A stretch of DNA of 64,000 nucleotides, taken from the NCBI RefSeq assembly GCF_950023065.1, contig NC_088680.1, positions 21,502,559-21,566,558 on the forward strand, in the 5' to 3' direction. How positions within the stretch are numbered: the stretch's first letter is position 1; the number at the start of each line of letters is the position of its first letter. The notes beneath the pieces were generated by a model. It was not told the origin of the DNA. It searched no databases and saw nothing but the letters and a program-made list of their open reading frames with translations. Shown here piece by piece: positions 24,068-35,681 of the stretch. Both the position numbers and the translations under genes were made by a program. Source of the stretch: Planococcus citri. Its lineage: Eukaryota; Arthropoda; Insecta; Hemiptera; Pseudococcidae.

Positions 24068-25420
24068 AGCATTGTTAAGGAAAAAAAAAATATCGATACG
24101 GACAAAAAACTATGCACATTTAGGCGCTTAAGGCCCTTAGGTAAGTACCTATTTAATCTTTACACAATGCGACAAACTCATCTCTAAACGATGCCACCAG
24201 TTATCTTAATTTACAGGAGTGCGCCACCATCATTCCCGGCTAACCGTAAGGTATATCTGATTGAAATTAGTTCTGGACATCCTAAAAGTGCTTGCTCCTT
24301 TATTACCTAGAATACATAACTCAATTTGAAAATTGGTGATATTCAATCTAAAAAAATTTACCCTGGAAAATAAATTGCAATTTCTCACTTCGTTTTTTGG
24401 GACCTACCTATGTTAAACTAATTTCGAGTGAAAAATAGCGAAAATTTTTCAAGTACGTGAATTACGAGTATGTAGTAATTTTCAATTTTTAAATAAAATA
24501 TACATTATGTAGGTACTTAGAGCTAGTAATTTATTTCAAAATGTATAGCAAAAATTACTATAAGAGTAGTTAAATTTATATGTAATGGTAGTAAAAATCG
24601 TTAAGTTATCAGACTACATCCAAAATCTCATCATTTATAATAAAAACTGCGATGCATTTTTCTACGTGTGGTTTCGACTGAATGTTTTTTTCTCACATAG
24701 CACCTGACACCCACCCAACTACTTGTACCTATCATCAACCTGGATTGGTTTAAAATTTGTCAATTTCTTCTATCTTTTATAAAATATGTTGGGTAATAAA
24801 ATTGAATTGCGTTTTCTCTTCTCAAAAATTAGAATAAAATGAAAATACTTAATATCTAGATAAAGGGTTGGTTCGTGTTGTGATTTTATCAATTTTATTA
24901 AGTAGGTAGTTACGTATTAAAAAATTTAAATAGGCCTCGATATAGGTATTGGTATACATATGTATTTTTTCAGTTTATTTGAAAATTTAAGCCCCCTTGA
25001 CGCCAGCGATTGGTTTGCCATTCAGGCGAGGCAAGGGCAAGGGCACATTTGTTCATTGGCATTTCACTTTCGTAGATTCTCGATTGTTTGATTATATTAT
25101 CAACGTGGAATCGTAGAAAACATGGTTTGTTTAATGAACCTTTTTTAAACCTTTAAATTGAAACATGAAAAAAATCATAAATGATCTGCACATGTGGAGG
25201 GTATCACAAATCATTCCCAACCTACACTAGCAAAAAAAAATATTGAAGTTTATTTGTCTAAAAATCTAATTTAACCATAACCTATGTTATTGAAATTAGT
25301 TCTGGACATCACAGAAGATCTACCTCATTAGAACAACTTAACTTGAAAGTTTGATTTAAATCTAACATTTTTTTTTGCTCCGGAAAATAAAAAATGAAAT
25401 GGGGGATACTTCATATTTTT
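24068..25420. other. ACS-D/UGT1 spacer, no gene seen
   Basis: AT-rich sequence between the ends of two convergent genes. There is no ORF with family motifs. A block around 24980-25350 (AAGGGCAAGGGCACATTTGTT, AATCATTCCCAACCTACACTA, GAAATTAGTTCTGGACATCA) recurs downstream of UGT2/UGT3 (36090-36430) and UGT4 (39710-39990). It is therefore duplicated UGT 3' flank. Confidence 0.6.
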
Positions 25421-27327
25421 TTAGTCTATTTTTTTGGAAACAATGATCGACTGATTCCTTCTGAAAAATGACAATAATTTTCTCGTCAAATAACAAGCAA
25501 AAAATATTGCACAAGAAATAACAGTGATCAGAAAAGCGATGACGTCCAATAGTAAGTATCGATATAAGGGTAAATCTACAGCAGGAGAACGTAAGTGACG
25601 AGCTCCTTCGTGTCGAATTACATATATTCGATCCAATAAATTGCGGTATCCATGGCAGACATAGGTCTATCTTTGTATCTTCTCGACAATTTTTTCATAT
25701 TTATTGCGTATCTGAAGAAAAATAGTCAAGAGAATCAATTTTAAATAAGTACCTATGAATTACTTAAGTGTCAGGTATGGTGCCTGCTTTTTAAATACTT
25801 ATCCAGTTTTTGGACTTGGATACGTACTTAGGCTGTAAAACTTGTGTAATTTTATCGAGTACTGTTTCATTATTTATGTCAGAATAATCAAGAATCTCAG
25901 CTGCTCCGTGAGATTGTAAAAATTGTAAGTTGAGCATTTGGTCGGCAAACATTGGAATTCCCAAAACGGGAACCCCTTCGTGGATGGCTTCATTCGAGCC
26001 CAGAGCTCCACCATGGGCTATGAATAATTTCACTTTGGGATGTGCTTGAAAAAAAAACAAAAAAAAAACGAAAAATTGAGGTAAATAAAAAGCTTACTCA
26101 GATGGAATTTTTCAGACTGTGTTATTTCAAACACTGGCAGATTCAACAAACTAAATGTCAACTTACCTAATATATCTCTTTGAGGCAACCACTTGGAGGT
26201 GAAAATTTGATCAGTTTTACCTTGCAGGTCACCATCATATTTCCATACCACCCTTTGGGGTAGTTTACTGAACGCTGTCAAGAAAGCGACTCGTTTTGAT
26301 TCGGACATGGTCTCCATTTTCAACAACGATCCCATTGAAAAATATATCACTCCATGTTCAGATCCATCAATGAATTTTTGAATGTCCTACGGATCAAACT
26401 CTTGGAGATCATTTCACCACTTTGAATTTTTTTGAACTGGTAAATATGTATACTTACACGTAATTCAAAGTCCCATAAATGATAAATTCTTACCTCAGGT
26501 AAAGCTTTCGCTGTAGAAATCTGTATTCCAGCTATTTCCACCACACCTGGCACAAGAGGAAGAGGAGGATTGAAAGTGAAATGCGAATACGATAATATTA
26601 GACTGGTATTCTTTGCTATTTCATCGAGCCTCGAGATATCAGTGCCAAATACATCTCTGGCAACAGCTTCCATTTCATAGGCATAATTCAAGTATAACAT
26701 CTTGGCAAATAAGTAACAAACAGTGTTGTAAAGTCGCTGATAAAACGTCGGATGAAATCGATCAAATTCTTTGTCAGTGAAAATATACGGTAGATAAGAA
26801 GGATTGCTGGGATTACCCATACGATCGGCTGCCCATGGATACAGGGAACCTGGACAAAATGCAATATGATGTGCTTTGAATCTATCCACAAATCCCAAAA
26901 CTGCATCACCGTTGAATACCTCAGTAATGACTAAATCGTAAGAAACGTTCGTCTGCAAGAATTGCTTTAGTTTTTCACATTGTAGCATTCGTCTAATTGG
27001 TTCGACACCGTCTGAAATCACTAAATGTGTCAAACGAAACGGGTTACTTAGTATTATTTGTACGTCATCCATAACGATATTAGGTTGCAAGTAGAAGCAT
27101 TCCGATGTATCGATATCAGTGAAATTCTGTTGACTTGTATTTATTGGGAATGGATTAATCACCGTTACATTATGTCCTCTTCTAGCCAGCTCCATCATGA
27201 CCGGTTGATATATATTGTAGTGGCTTCTGGTTTTCAAAGGAAATACTCCAAGAATATTTGCACATTGTGATTCGGCTAACAATGCTAATGAAATGAATAC
27301 TGTCCACAACACTGGCTTCACTTTCAT
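25421..27327 (-). pseudogene. UGT1: UDP-glycosyltransferase, frameshifted before the membrane anchor
   Basis: Insect family-1 glycosyltransferase that would move a sugar from a UDP-sugar to small lipophilic acceptors in the ER lumen. Exons: 26494-27327 (278 codons), 26167-26386, 25828-26044, 25421-25711. Exon 1 starts MKVKPVLWTVFISLALLAES, a signal peptide, followed by RSHY with the presumed catalytic His. Exon 2 ends WLPQRDIL; exon 3 carries HPKVKLFIAHGGALGSNEA and GIPMFADQ, the UDP-sugar binding signature. Exon 4 has two extra bases relative to its paralogues near 25621 (ACATATATTC against ACGTATTC), giving a stop at 25618-25620. The product would be about 454 residues and lack the transmembrane segment and KKID tail, which remain readable in the shifted frame. 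It could still yield a soluble lumenal protein. Confidence 0.85.
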
Positions 27328-28203
27328 TGTTTTAAAATTATATATTTTAGGTACCAACGTATTGCAATAAACTCGCTGCGTTAATGTTCTAAGCATGTAA
27401 AATCGTTACTGTTTTATGTAGGTACCTACCTGTACTTGATAAGAATGAAATTGGTCATATCAAATTCACATCGATAAACTCTTTTATTTGAATGACGATA
27501 TTGATAAATTTGATGTAGGCTATGTACGTACCTGAATTTCTTCATCACATCCATATACCTACCTATTTCATTCAAGAGGAATACATTTTGTAAGCCACTT
27601 AATCCTATAAGCTCAGGCGGCGCCTATATGTTCATTCTGTCTACAAGGATACAGCTGTTCGTTTAGCATACTTGATAAATACAATTGAAAAATTGTGAAC
27701 CTTGAAGTCCCCCTTCCCTTAGATATTTTGTATAGGCAACCAAGCGTGTACAAAAGCACAATTACTTGCATTTTTCAATTTTTTTTTTTGCTAATCATCG
27801 AATTTAAACACCTAGTCAAGGTAATTAGGAAATTTCGACGTTATAGCTTGTTGTCTTTGTTTTTAAAAACATTATAGTAAATTAAAATTATCTACGTGAT
27901 ATAACCCAAAAAAATCTAGACAATTTCTCCTACAAGGCTCAGCATTCAAATTGCAGTCCATTTAATCAAACAGCACGATCGGTAAAAATGGCCAAGAGGC
28001 TTCATACAGCGTCTACAGCGACGATTTTGAAATTAACGAGTTGAAGTTGGTTCGTGTAGTCCTGAACCAGATTTCTATATCACCCTTCACCCCTTCACAC
28101 ATGGTGAAATTGACATTTCAGTCTTTGGTAGTTTCTTCTTGAAGGCACCAGATTCCATGGAAATGAGGAAATTGAGTTTTTGAAGCCAATTTCAAATGAA
28201 TTC
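27328..28203. other. UGT1 upstream spacer, no gene seen
   Basis: AT-rich sequence upstream of UGT1. A 60-codon ORF at 27695-27877 has no recognisable motif. No core promoter can be picked with confidence. Confidence 0.5.
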
Positions 28204-29095
28204 CTGACTTGACCACTTTTAAATATTGTAATGGATGTCCCAAATACGAATCCGTTGTTAATTAACCCAATACGACTATTTCTTGGGCTCCAGGAGTTCT
28301 CTAAGTTGTGAATAAAAAATAATTTTCAAGAACCACTGAGTATTATTTTCAAAAACTTGAGTTTTTTTGGGTCAAATTCTGAGATTTTACTTCGTTGAAA
28401 ACCGTTGAAAGAACGTTAAAATCACGTTTTCACGATTTCAACGAAGTAAAATCTCAGAATTTGACCCAAAAAGCTCAATTATGAGAGTTACAGGAAAAAT
28501 TAAATTAAAAATTATCGAGCACTTGCTAGTCTGTTTCAAATGTCAATTTATTTGAAGAAAAAAAAATGCATAAACGCTTTTTTTGGGGTGCCTAAAGTGG
28601 GGGGGGGCTCTATAAATAGGGTTCACAATTACAAATATACAGGAAGCATAATCAAACTTTTTCATCTAGATACTTGAATATATACCTCATAATCGTTGCA
28701 TTTGGCAGGTTTCTAGTTTCCCAGGGGTTCCCAAAATATAGAAATTACGAAAAATTGGAAAATTAGATTTTTGAGTACCTGCAGCGGAAAATTTAATTTA
28801 GCTCAAAAATTAGTAGGATGGCGGTATTTTAAACACTAATAAACTATAAAAAGCTTTTTAGCGGGGTTCAAGGGTAGAAAATAGGAAAATTACCTCGCAT
28901 AACGCGTATCGAGTTCAAACAGACAATTTACGCTAAAAAAGTTTTGAAAATAATACTCAGTGGTTTCTAAAATTCTTATTCTATTCACAACTTTGGGAAC
29001 CCTTGGAGTCCAAAAAATGGTCATGTTGAGTTAATTAACTACAGATTCGTATTCGGGACATTTATTACTACATTTTAAGAGTGGTCAAGTCGATA
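28204..29095. mobile_element. ~0.9-kb foldback element
   Basis: TGACTTGACCACTTTTAAAT on the left is mirrored by AAGAGTGGTCAAGTC at 29077-29095. The arms meet in a tight palindrome at 28366-28475 where TGAGATTTTACTTCGTTGAA faces TTCAACGAAGTAAAATCTCA. One arm alone is repeated at 9405-10180. No coding sequence. Target duplication not determined. Confidence 0.65.
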
Positions 29096-29219
29096 ACTGT
29101 CTGGTGCCAAAAATGACCCTATTATGATACTACTCCTTCAAAAAATTACCCACCTATATACAGGAATTCTGAGTTCTTTTGTTAAAATTTAAAATGAATT
29201 AAAACTCAAGTCTTGATGG

Positions 29220-30025
29220 GTGAAGTTGACCCGTGGACTTGACCCATATTGTTAAGATACCGTACCGTTGAAAAAGTTGAAGAAACCCTTTCACTCGATG
29301 AAATGAACTCATCAAAAAAATCAAAATTTGAAAAAATTCAATTTTCAATTCCAAACATCAAAAAAAGTTTAAATTTATTCAGATGTCTTATTTTGACCGG
29401 TTTCTGACGTATTTCATGAAAAAGTGTAGATAGGTATATATTTTGCACCTGAGTGCTTTACTCAATACATCAGCTCACTGTCTACTTACTTCAAGGCAGT
29501 GAGCAGTACCTAGCTTCCATGAGCTTCCTAGGTACCTGGCGAGTTACCAGCTCGTTACCTATTTTTCGGACACTGTTATTTGTTTACGTAATACACAACA
29601 CAGAGACAATTACTTTATAAATAAACATTCAATTAGGTACTCTTAGTATACTGTTTATTGATGAATAAATCAATTAAGTAAATCAAAAAATTGAATTTTT
29701 TCGCAAACTTTCAATTTTTTTAAATCGACTTTACGATAAAATGTCATCTCAATTTTTCAATATGTTGTTCAACATGAAAAGTTGTCCATAATTATATTTT
29801 TTTCAGAATTTTTAAGAGTCGGAACGATATGAAAACTACGTTTTGAAACTTTTTGAGTTAAGTTCACTGAAAACTTTGACATCCCCTAGAAGACTTTTAA
29901 AAAAGGCTAGAGGACTGCGATTTGCGCCATTGGTCATCCCTTCGGAAAGTCTTTCCATAGGAAAATTTAAAAAAAAATCGCCGACCCCCTTACCACTTCT
30001 TGGTCAAGTTGAAGTGGAATGACTC
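29220..30025. mobile_element. Decayed relative of the ACS-C intron-6 foldback element
   Basis: Matches to 15477-16427 include ATCAAAATTTGAAAAAATTC, GTTGAAAAGTTGTCCATAAT-like sequence and the end block CTTACCACTTCTTGGTCAAG/GAATGACTC. The left end is missing, and an unrelated A/T-rich stretch (about 29440-29690) interrupts it. It abuts the conserved ACS-E upstream block. Confidence 0.55.
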
Positions 30026-30039
30026 TGCAGCGAACAACA

Positions 30040-30293
30040 CGTATCAAAATTATAACTTATAACTTGAGAGGGCGATTAATAATCCGTTTTGATAATTATC
30101 GATTTTTCAACTTGATGCCTTAATAATATCTTCAATTATCTAGCTCGAGCATTGATAAAACATAACCCATCTTTAGTGGACGTTTTAAACGAATAAACTA
30201 TAGGTACTTTATGTAGTTGAAAAATATCACAAGTGCAAGCACAGCGTGTACTAAGGATATTACTTTTTGTTAGAATTTGTTCATTTCGCAACA
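30040..30293 (+). promoter_or_regulatory. Shared 5' flank of ACS-E
   Basis: Nearly full copy of the ACS upstream block: ATTAATAATCCGTTTTGATA, TTATCTAGCTCGAGCATTGA, GATAAAACATAACCCATC, ATATCACAAGTGCAAGCAC and ATTACTTTTTGTTAGAATTT, then CGCAACA and the ATG at 30294. The match to the minus-strand flank of ACS-A spans about 250 bases, longer than expected for neutral spacer. Confidence 0.5.
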
Positions 30294-32540
30294 ATGCATT
30301 TGCAAATCAATGACAGCTATGTACGAGTATGTATATCTTCTGTTTGTTATGTTTGTTTACTACCTATTCAAAAAAAATTTGAAAAGGTAAATTTCATGCA
30401 TTTTTTTCATTTTTAGGACAGGAATGAGTTTGTCATAGATCATAATAATAACATTCTAATAGGTTTAGACGAGCAATTCGTGAATACACATAATATCGGT
30501 GAAATTATTTTAAATACACTAAATAGCAAGCTCGATCATGTCGCGCAGGTAGGTAATATTTCATTCTCGCAAGTTTCATTCAAATTCGTTGTTTATAAAT
30601 CATTCTGTAAAAAAAAAATTGACTTAGATTGATGCAGCAACCGGAAAACAAACAACTTTTGACGAGATGCGTGATCTCAGCGTGCGCTGCGGATTGTGGC
30701 TAAGGAAGCAGGGAATCGGCCGTGGTGACCTGGTGACTCTGTGTACGCCCAATCACCTGGAAGTTTATGCTCCCTTTCTGGCAGTTTACTACAACGGCGC
30801 CATCTTTAATGCTTGGAATCATGAGATCACTTCAAGTAATAGCCTTTGAAATAATTTGAAGTTGATTCAATCATTATTTTATAAGCATGGGCGCGACTAA
30901 AATTTGTAGAGTCAGCAAGACATTTTATGCAGCTGCTGCAGCCAAAAGTGATATTCGCCTGCGAAAGCGCCGTCGAGACCCTGCTTGAGGCCGCAAAACT
31001 TGAGGACGTAAACACTAAGATCATAGTTTTTGGCAATTTCCCGGGTATCCAGTCCCTGCATGATATAACTCGACAGCAATTCGAACAGGAAGTTGGTGAA
31101 TTTCGTCCACATGCGGTTGAGGACCCACGCGAGACAGCGTTGGTCATTTTATCGTCGGGCAGCAGTGGCATGCCCAAAGGTGTCATGCACTCCTATGGTA
31201 ACATTCTGAAGATGGTTCAGTCCTTCTTGCCGATTTCCATGGCACAAGTGGCGCTCTGGTATTCAACCAACTATTGGATATCTGGTTTTATATTCACTTT
31301 ACAAAGCATCCTGTCACTGGGTACGCGTATTTTACACGAATTCACAAAGATTGAGGATACTTGCAAAATGATTGAAGAGTATAAGGTATGATTATACTTA
31401 CTCATCGTCGAATTACGGTCTGCTTTTTAAAACCTACCTATAGGATTTTTATCATTTTCATATTCATTTTAGATTAATAGATTATTTTTGATGCCGATAA
31501 TGATAACTCACTTGTGCAAATCCCAAGCTTACAAAAAGTATAACCTTGATTCAGTAAAGTTTGCAAAGACAGGATGCAATAAAATTAATATTAAAGTTTT
31601 TGAAGAATTTAAACAGATTATACCAAACGCTATAGTGTTGCAGACATATGGTGAGTTATTTCAAGTTATTTGAAACGCAGTACATACTTAGGTAAGTATT
31701 GTGATTGTGCACTACAAATAATTTTTTTTCCAACAGGCATGACGGAAACAGGACGCAGCGTCACGAAACAAACCAACTTTACAAAAAACCCTAATTCAAT
31801 AGGGTTTCCCGCATCTTGCATGCAATTAAAAATAGTGGATCCGGAAACCCGTCGAGCCCTCGGGCCCAACGAGCCCGGTGAACTGTGCATCAAATCGCCG
31901 TTTATAATGCTTGGCTACTACAAAAATCAAAAGGCGACAAAAGAAGCTTTCGACAACGAGGGTAAAACCACTCGGCACTCGTTCTTACATTATTATTATA
32001 AATAAATAATAAATCTTAGTTTAATAATTTGATTTGATATCATTTCTAATTGATAGGTTGGTTGCGCAGTGGAGACAAAGTATATTATAACGAGGATGGC
32101 GAGATTTTCTTTGTGGATAGACTGACCGAAATGATCAAGTATCGACACTATCAAATTTCCCCGAGTGAAATCGAGGAGATTCTGCTCTCCCATCCCGATG
32201 TTCTGGAGGCGTCGGTGGTGGCCATTCCCCATGAGTACGACGGAAATTGGCCTGTAGCTTTTGTTAAAAAGGTTCCAGAATCTAAAGTAATATCTTGCCA
32301 ATAGTTTCTACATTATAATTATAAAGCTTTGCAATAGGGCATTCATTTTTTCTTGCGTGCTTTTACATATAGGTTACGGAAGATGAACTCGTGCAGCTGT
32401 CTTCATCGACTCTCGGAGAAGTTAAAAAACTGCGCGGAGGAGTCAAGTTCTTGGACAATCTACCAAAAACTGCATCCGGAAAAATTGCTAGACCGATTCT
32501 AAAAGAAATGGCTAAAACGTTGTCTAACAAAGAAATTTAA
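30294..32540 (+). CDS. ACS-E: luciferase-like acyl-CoA synthetase, intact and compact
   Basis: The most compact copy. Exons 30294-30326, 30417-30548, 30628-30835, 30910-31385, 31473-31650, 31737-31961, 32057-32286, 32373-32540 give 549 residues. Domains: N-terminal AMP-binding lobe to about residue 418, then the mobile C-terminal cap. Motifs: P-loop SSGSSGMPKGV (about 206-216), TYGMTETG (about 341-348), GWLRSGD (418-424), DRLTEMIKYRHYQI, and PKTASGKIAR with the catalytic lysine at about 531. The A4 histidine found in A, C and D is replaced here (STNYWISGF). It ends KEI, with no peroxisomal SKL. AATAAA at 32577-32582. Because its introns lack insertions, this copy is the reference for locating transposons in the others. 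Confidence 0.9.
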
Positions 32541-32582
32541 AAAAAAATATCGACATGCTCAAAATGTACCAAGTAAAATAAA

Positions 32583-32852
32583 CACTGTAGACTCGCTAGG
32601 TACCTACTATGGGTTGTGTATTGTAGGTATTTGAGAGAGAAATAAATCGACTGGCTTAAATTCGAATTGATAGATAAACTTGACATATACCTAACATTAA
32701 AAATTGTGTCAAAACGTGAAGTACGAGTAGGTATCAAGGTGTCCGTGAATTATTCAAGTACCTACATAATATTTGCTTCAAGATTAAAGATTTTATGGAT
32801 ACAGATAGATTTTAGATAGGTAGATACGTAAGTAACACTAGGCAACGGCATA
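32583..32852. other. ACS-E 3' flank, no gene seen
   Basis: Short spacer after the ACS-E polyadenylation signal. It repeats the GGTACCTACTATGGGTTGTG and GTAGGTATTTGA sequence found after ACS-B (9320-9355), which marks it as duplicated 3' flank. Confidence 0.45.
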
Positions 32853-33508
32853 TTTGTGTTCGGGTTGAAAATGGGCTTAATCGATAGTTTAGACCCTAAA
32901 ACAAAAAACAGAGTGGGGTTTTTCAATTTGAGTTGTTTTTGTAGTCAGGAGAGATGATCAAAGTATCGCCCTATTTCAAGAGTTTTTAGTGACATCAGTA
33001 TTGTTTTGCGAAAAAAACCAAGGTCATTTTCGGATTCTACGCACTTTTCTAAGTAAACTACTTTCCCCGATTTTCGAATTTTGAAGTTTCAAGCGCATAC
33101 GGAAGATTTTTATTTGTATAATATTTTAAAACTAAGAGCGCGCGACGCTGGAGTTACTCCGCCACGTAATCGTGGCGCGAAACTGTGTTCACCCGAAGTT
33201 CAAATTGAATTTTTCATATTCAGAAAAATTAGTCTTATGAGCTTGAAACGTCGAAAATCAAAAATCCGGGAAAGTAGTTTACTTAAAAAAGTGCGTAGAA
33301 CCCGAAAATGACCTTGGTTTTTTTCGCAAAACAATACGGATGTCGCTACTTACTCTTGAAGTAGGACAAAAACAGCCATTTTCGTAACTTTGACTACCCA
33401 TCTCTCCTGACCACAAAAACAACTTAAATTTAAAAAACTCACTCTGTTTTTTGTTTTAGGGTCTAAACTATCGATTAAGCCCATTTTCAACCCAAGCACA
33501 CAAAAAAA
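32853..33508. mobile_element. ~0.65-kb foldback element
   Basis: GGGTTGAAAATGGGCTTAAT and ATCGATAGTTTAGACCCTAA at the left are mirrored at 33455-33500, and the arms continue inward through the GGAGAGATG and AAAAAACCAAGGTCATTTTC blocks. The centre has a GC-rich hairpin (CGCCACGTAATCGTGGCG). No coding sequence; boundaries approximate. Confidence 0.65.
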
Positions 33509-33845
33509 GTTCAAAATTCCTTTAGGTAGGTACCTACATAATATGTATTGTGGAGCGTATTAACTAAACAAAGTTTCAAATCTCACAACTCATTTTATCT
33601 AAAAATTTAATACCACCCGAAACCCACTCAACTACATACCAGCATCATCAACCAGAATTAGCTCAAGTACCTATTTGTCAGTTTTTTCCATGTTTTATAA
33701 ATAAAATTTAATTGCGTTTTATCCTGTGAAAAGTTAAAATACCTACATAAATTAAAAATAATATAGGTTCGATTGTGTTGTGATCTTATCAATTTTATTA
33801 TTTAAAAATTGAAATAGGTCTCAACAAATTGTACCTACTTATTTT
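33509..33845. other. Spacer before UGT2 3' end, no gene seen
   Basis: AT-rich sequence. It resembles the DNA downstream of UGT1 around 24710-24900 (CACCCAACTAC, TTGTGTTGTGAT, TCAATTTTATTA) and so is probably co-duplicated UGT 3' flank. Confidence 0.45.
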
Positions 33846-35681
33846 TCAGTCTATTTTTTTCGAAGCAATGATCGGCTGATTCCATCTACAAAATGACCAT
33901 AATTTTCTCGTCAAATAACAAGCAAAAAATATTGCACAAGAAACAGCAGTGATCAAAAAAGCGATGACGTCCAGTAGTAGATATTGATAGAGAGGTAAAT
34001 CTACAGCAGCAGTTCTCAAATGGCGAGCTCCTTCATGTCGAATTACGTATTCAATCCAATAAATTGCTGTATCCATTGCAGACATAGGTCTATCTTTAAA
34101 TATTTTTGAGAGTTTTTTCATATTCATGGCGTATCTGTGGAAAATCATAGAGTGATTGCTGTGATTAGGTTCGTTAATTAATGTGAATGTAGGTACACTA
34201 ATATCTGAGCTTACGCACTTAGGCTGTAAGACCTGAGTTATTTTGGCAAAAACTGTATCTGCATTGATGTCAGAATAATCAAGAATTTCTGCCACTCCAT
34301 TGGCTTGTAATCGACGTAAATTGAGCGTTTGATCGGCAAACATTGGAATTCCCAATACAGGGACCTGTTCGTAAATGGCCTCATTCAAACCTAAAGATCC
34401 TCCATGGGCTATGAATAGTTTCACATTGGGATGAGCTACAAGAGAAAATAATTGAACGATGATCATTCAAAATTATTGTCTTATTTCGAAGCACTGCACA
34501 CAATTTACTCACCAAGTATATCTCTCTGAGGCATCCATTTGGAGATGAAGATTTGATCAGTTTTGCCTTGTAGTTCACCATCCCATTTCCATATTATTCT
34601 TTGAGGTAGTTTGCTAAAAGCGCTCAGAAAAGCTAATCGTTTTGGCTCGGGCATAGTTTCTGATCTCAACAAAGATCCCATGCAAAAATATATTACTCCA
34701 TGTTCAGATCCATCAATAAATTGTCGAATGTCCTTTGCATAATTGACAAAGTTTTACACAATTACCTATAGTTTAATATTGGTGATATGGAAAAAGCTCC
34801 ATGACCACCGCCTCTCCTGTGAAGTTCCAAATTCAAAATATTCTTACCTCAGGCAAAGGTTTCGCCTCTGCAATTTGCAACCCGGCGACTTCAACCACAC
34901 TTGGAACCAGTGGAACGGGAGTATTGAAACTGAAATGCGAAAAAGACAATATCAAACTAGTGTTTTTTGCTATCTCATCGAGACGTGGAATATCAGCACC
35001 AAAAATATTTCTGGTCACATCTTCGTCGCCATATGATAAATAGAAATTTATTGTCTTGACAAATAAATCAAGTAGAGTATTACGCAGTCGTTGGTAAAAC
35101 GTCGGTCGAAACCGATCAAATTCTTCGTCATTGAAAGGATACGGCATATAGGAAGGGTTACTAGGATTACCTACACGATCGGCCGCCCACGAAGGAAGAG
35201 GATTTGGAGATAATGCAATGTGATGTGCTTGGAACTTATGCACGAATACCAAATTCACATCACCGTCAAATAATTCGGTGATCACCAAATCGTAAGAATC
35301 GTTTGTTTTCAAGAATTGCTTCAGTTTTTCACATTGAAAAATCAATCTTAATATTTCGCTAGTTTCTATGGACGCTTTGTAGGTTCGTAAGAAAAGATTA
35401 CTATGTGGATCTACATTTTTCAAATCGAAGTCATCCATTGGATAGTTGAAGCATTCAGTTATATCTATATCAGTATAATTCTGTTGTGCTTGGTTCATTG
35501 GAAATGGATTAATGACTGTTACATTGTGACCTCTTCTAGCCAACTCCTTCATGACTGATTGATATATAATGTAGTGACTCTTGAAGTTTAACGGAAACAC
35601 TCCCAGAATATTGGCACATTGTGATTCGATCACTAACACTAATAAAATAAACACTTTAGAAATAATTTGCTTTGCTTTCAT
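33846..35681 (-). CDS. UGT2: UDP-glycosyltransferase, intact
   Basis: Exons 34848-35681, 34513-34732, 34219-34435 and 33846-34134, in phases 0, 1 and 2, encode 519 residues, a normal UGT length. The signal peptide is residues 1-22. KSHY with the presumed catalytic His is at about 36. WMPQRDIL closes exon 2. HPNVKLFIAHGGSLGLNEA and PVLGIPMFADQTLN form the UDP-sugar binding signature, and DTAIYWIEYVIRHEGARHLR precedes the C-terminal membrane segment (about 478-500). The tail ends SKKID, a KKxx ER-retrieval signal, so the enzyme should be a type I ER membrane protein facing the lumen. The exon 3 donor is GTGCGT, chosen because it alone restores phase with exon 4. Acceptor substrate unknown; detoxification or pigment/hormone conjugation are typical of the family. 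Confidence 0.92.

Noticed and set aside
25791..27396. UGT1 start at 27396 with a 23-residue N-terminal extension
   Set aside because: The extension is absent from the paralogues, whereas the internal ATG at 27325-27327 begins a signal peptide aligned with UGT2 and UGT3.
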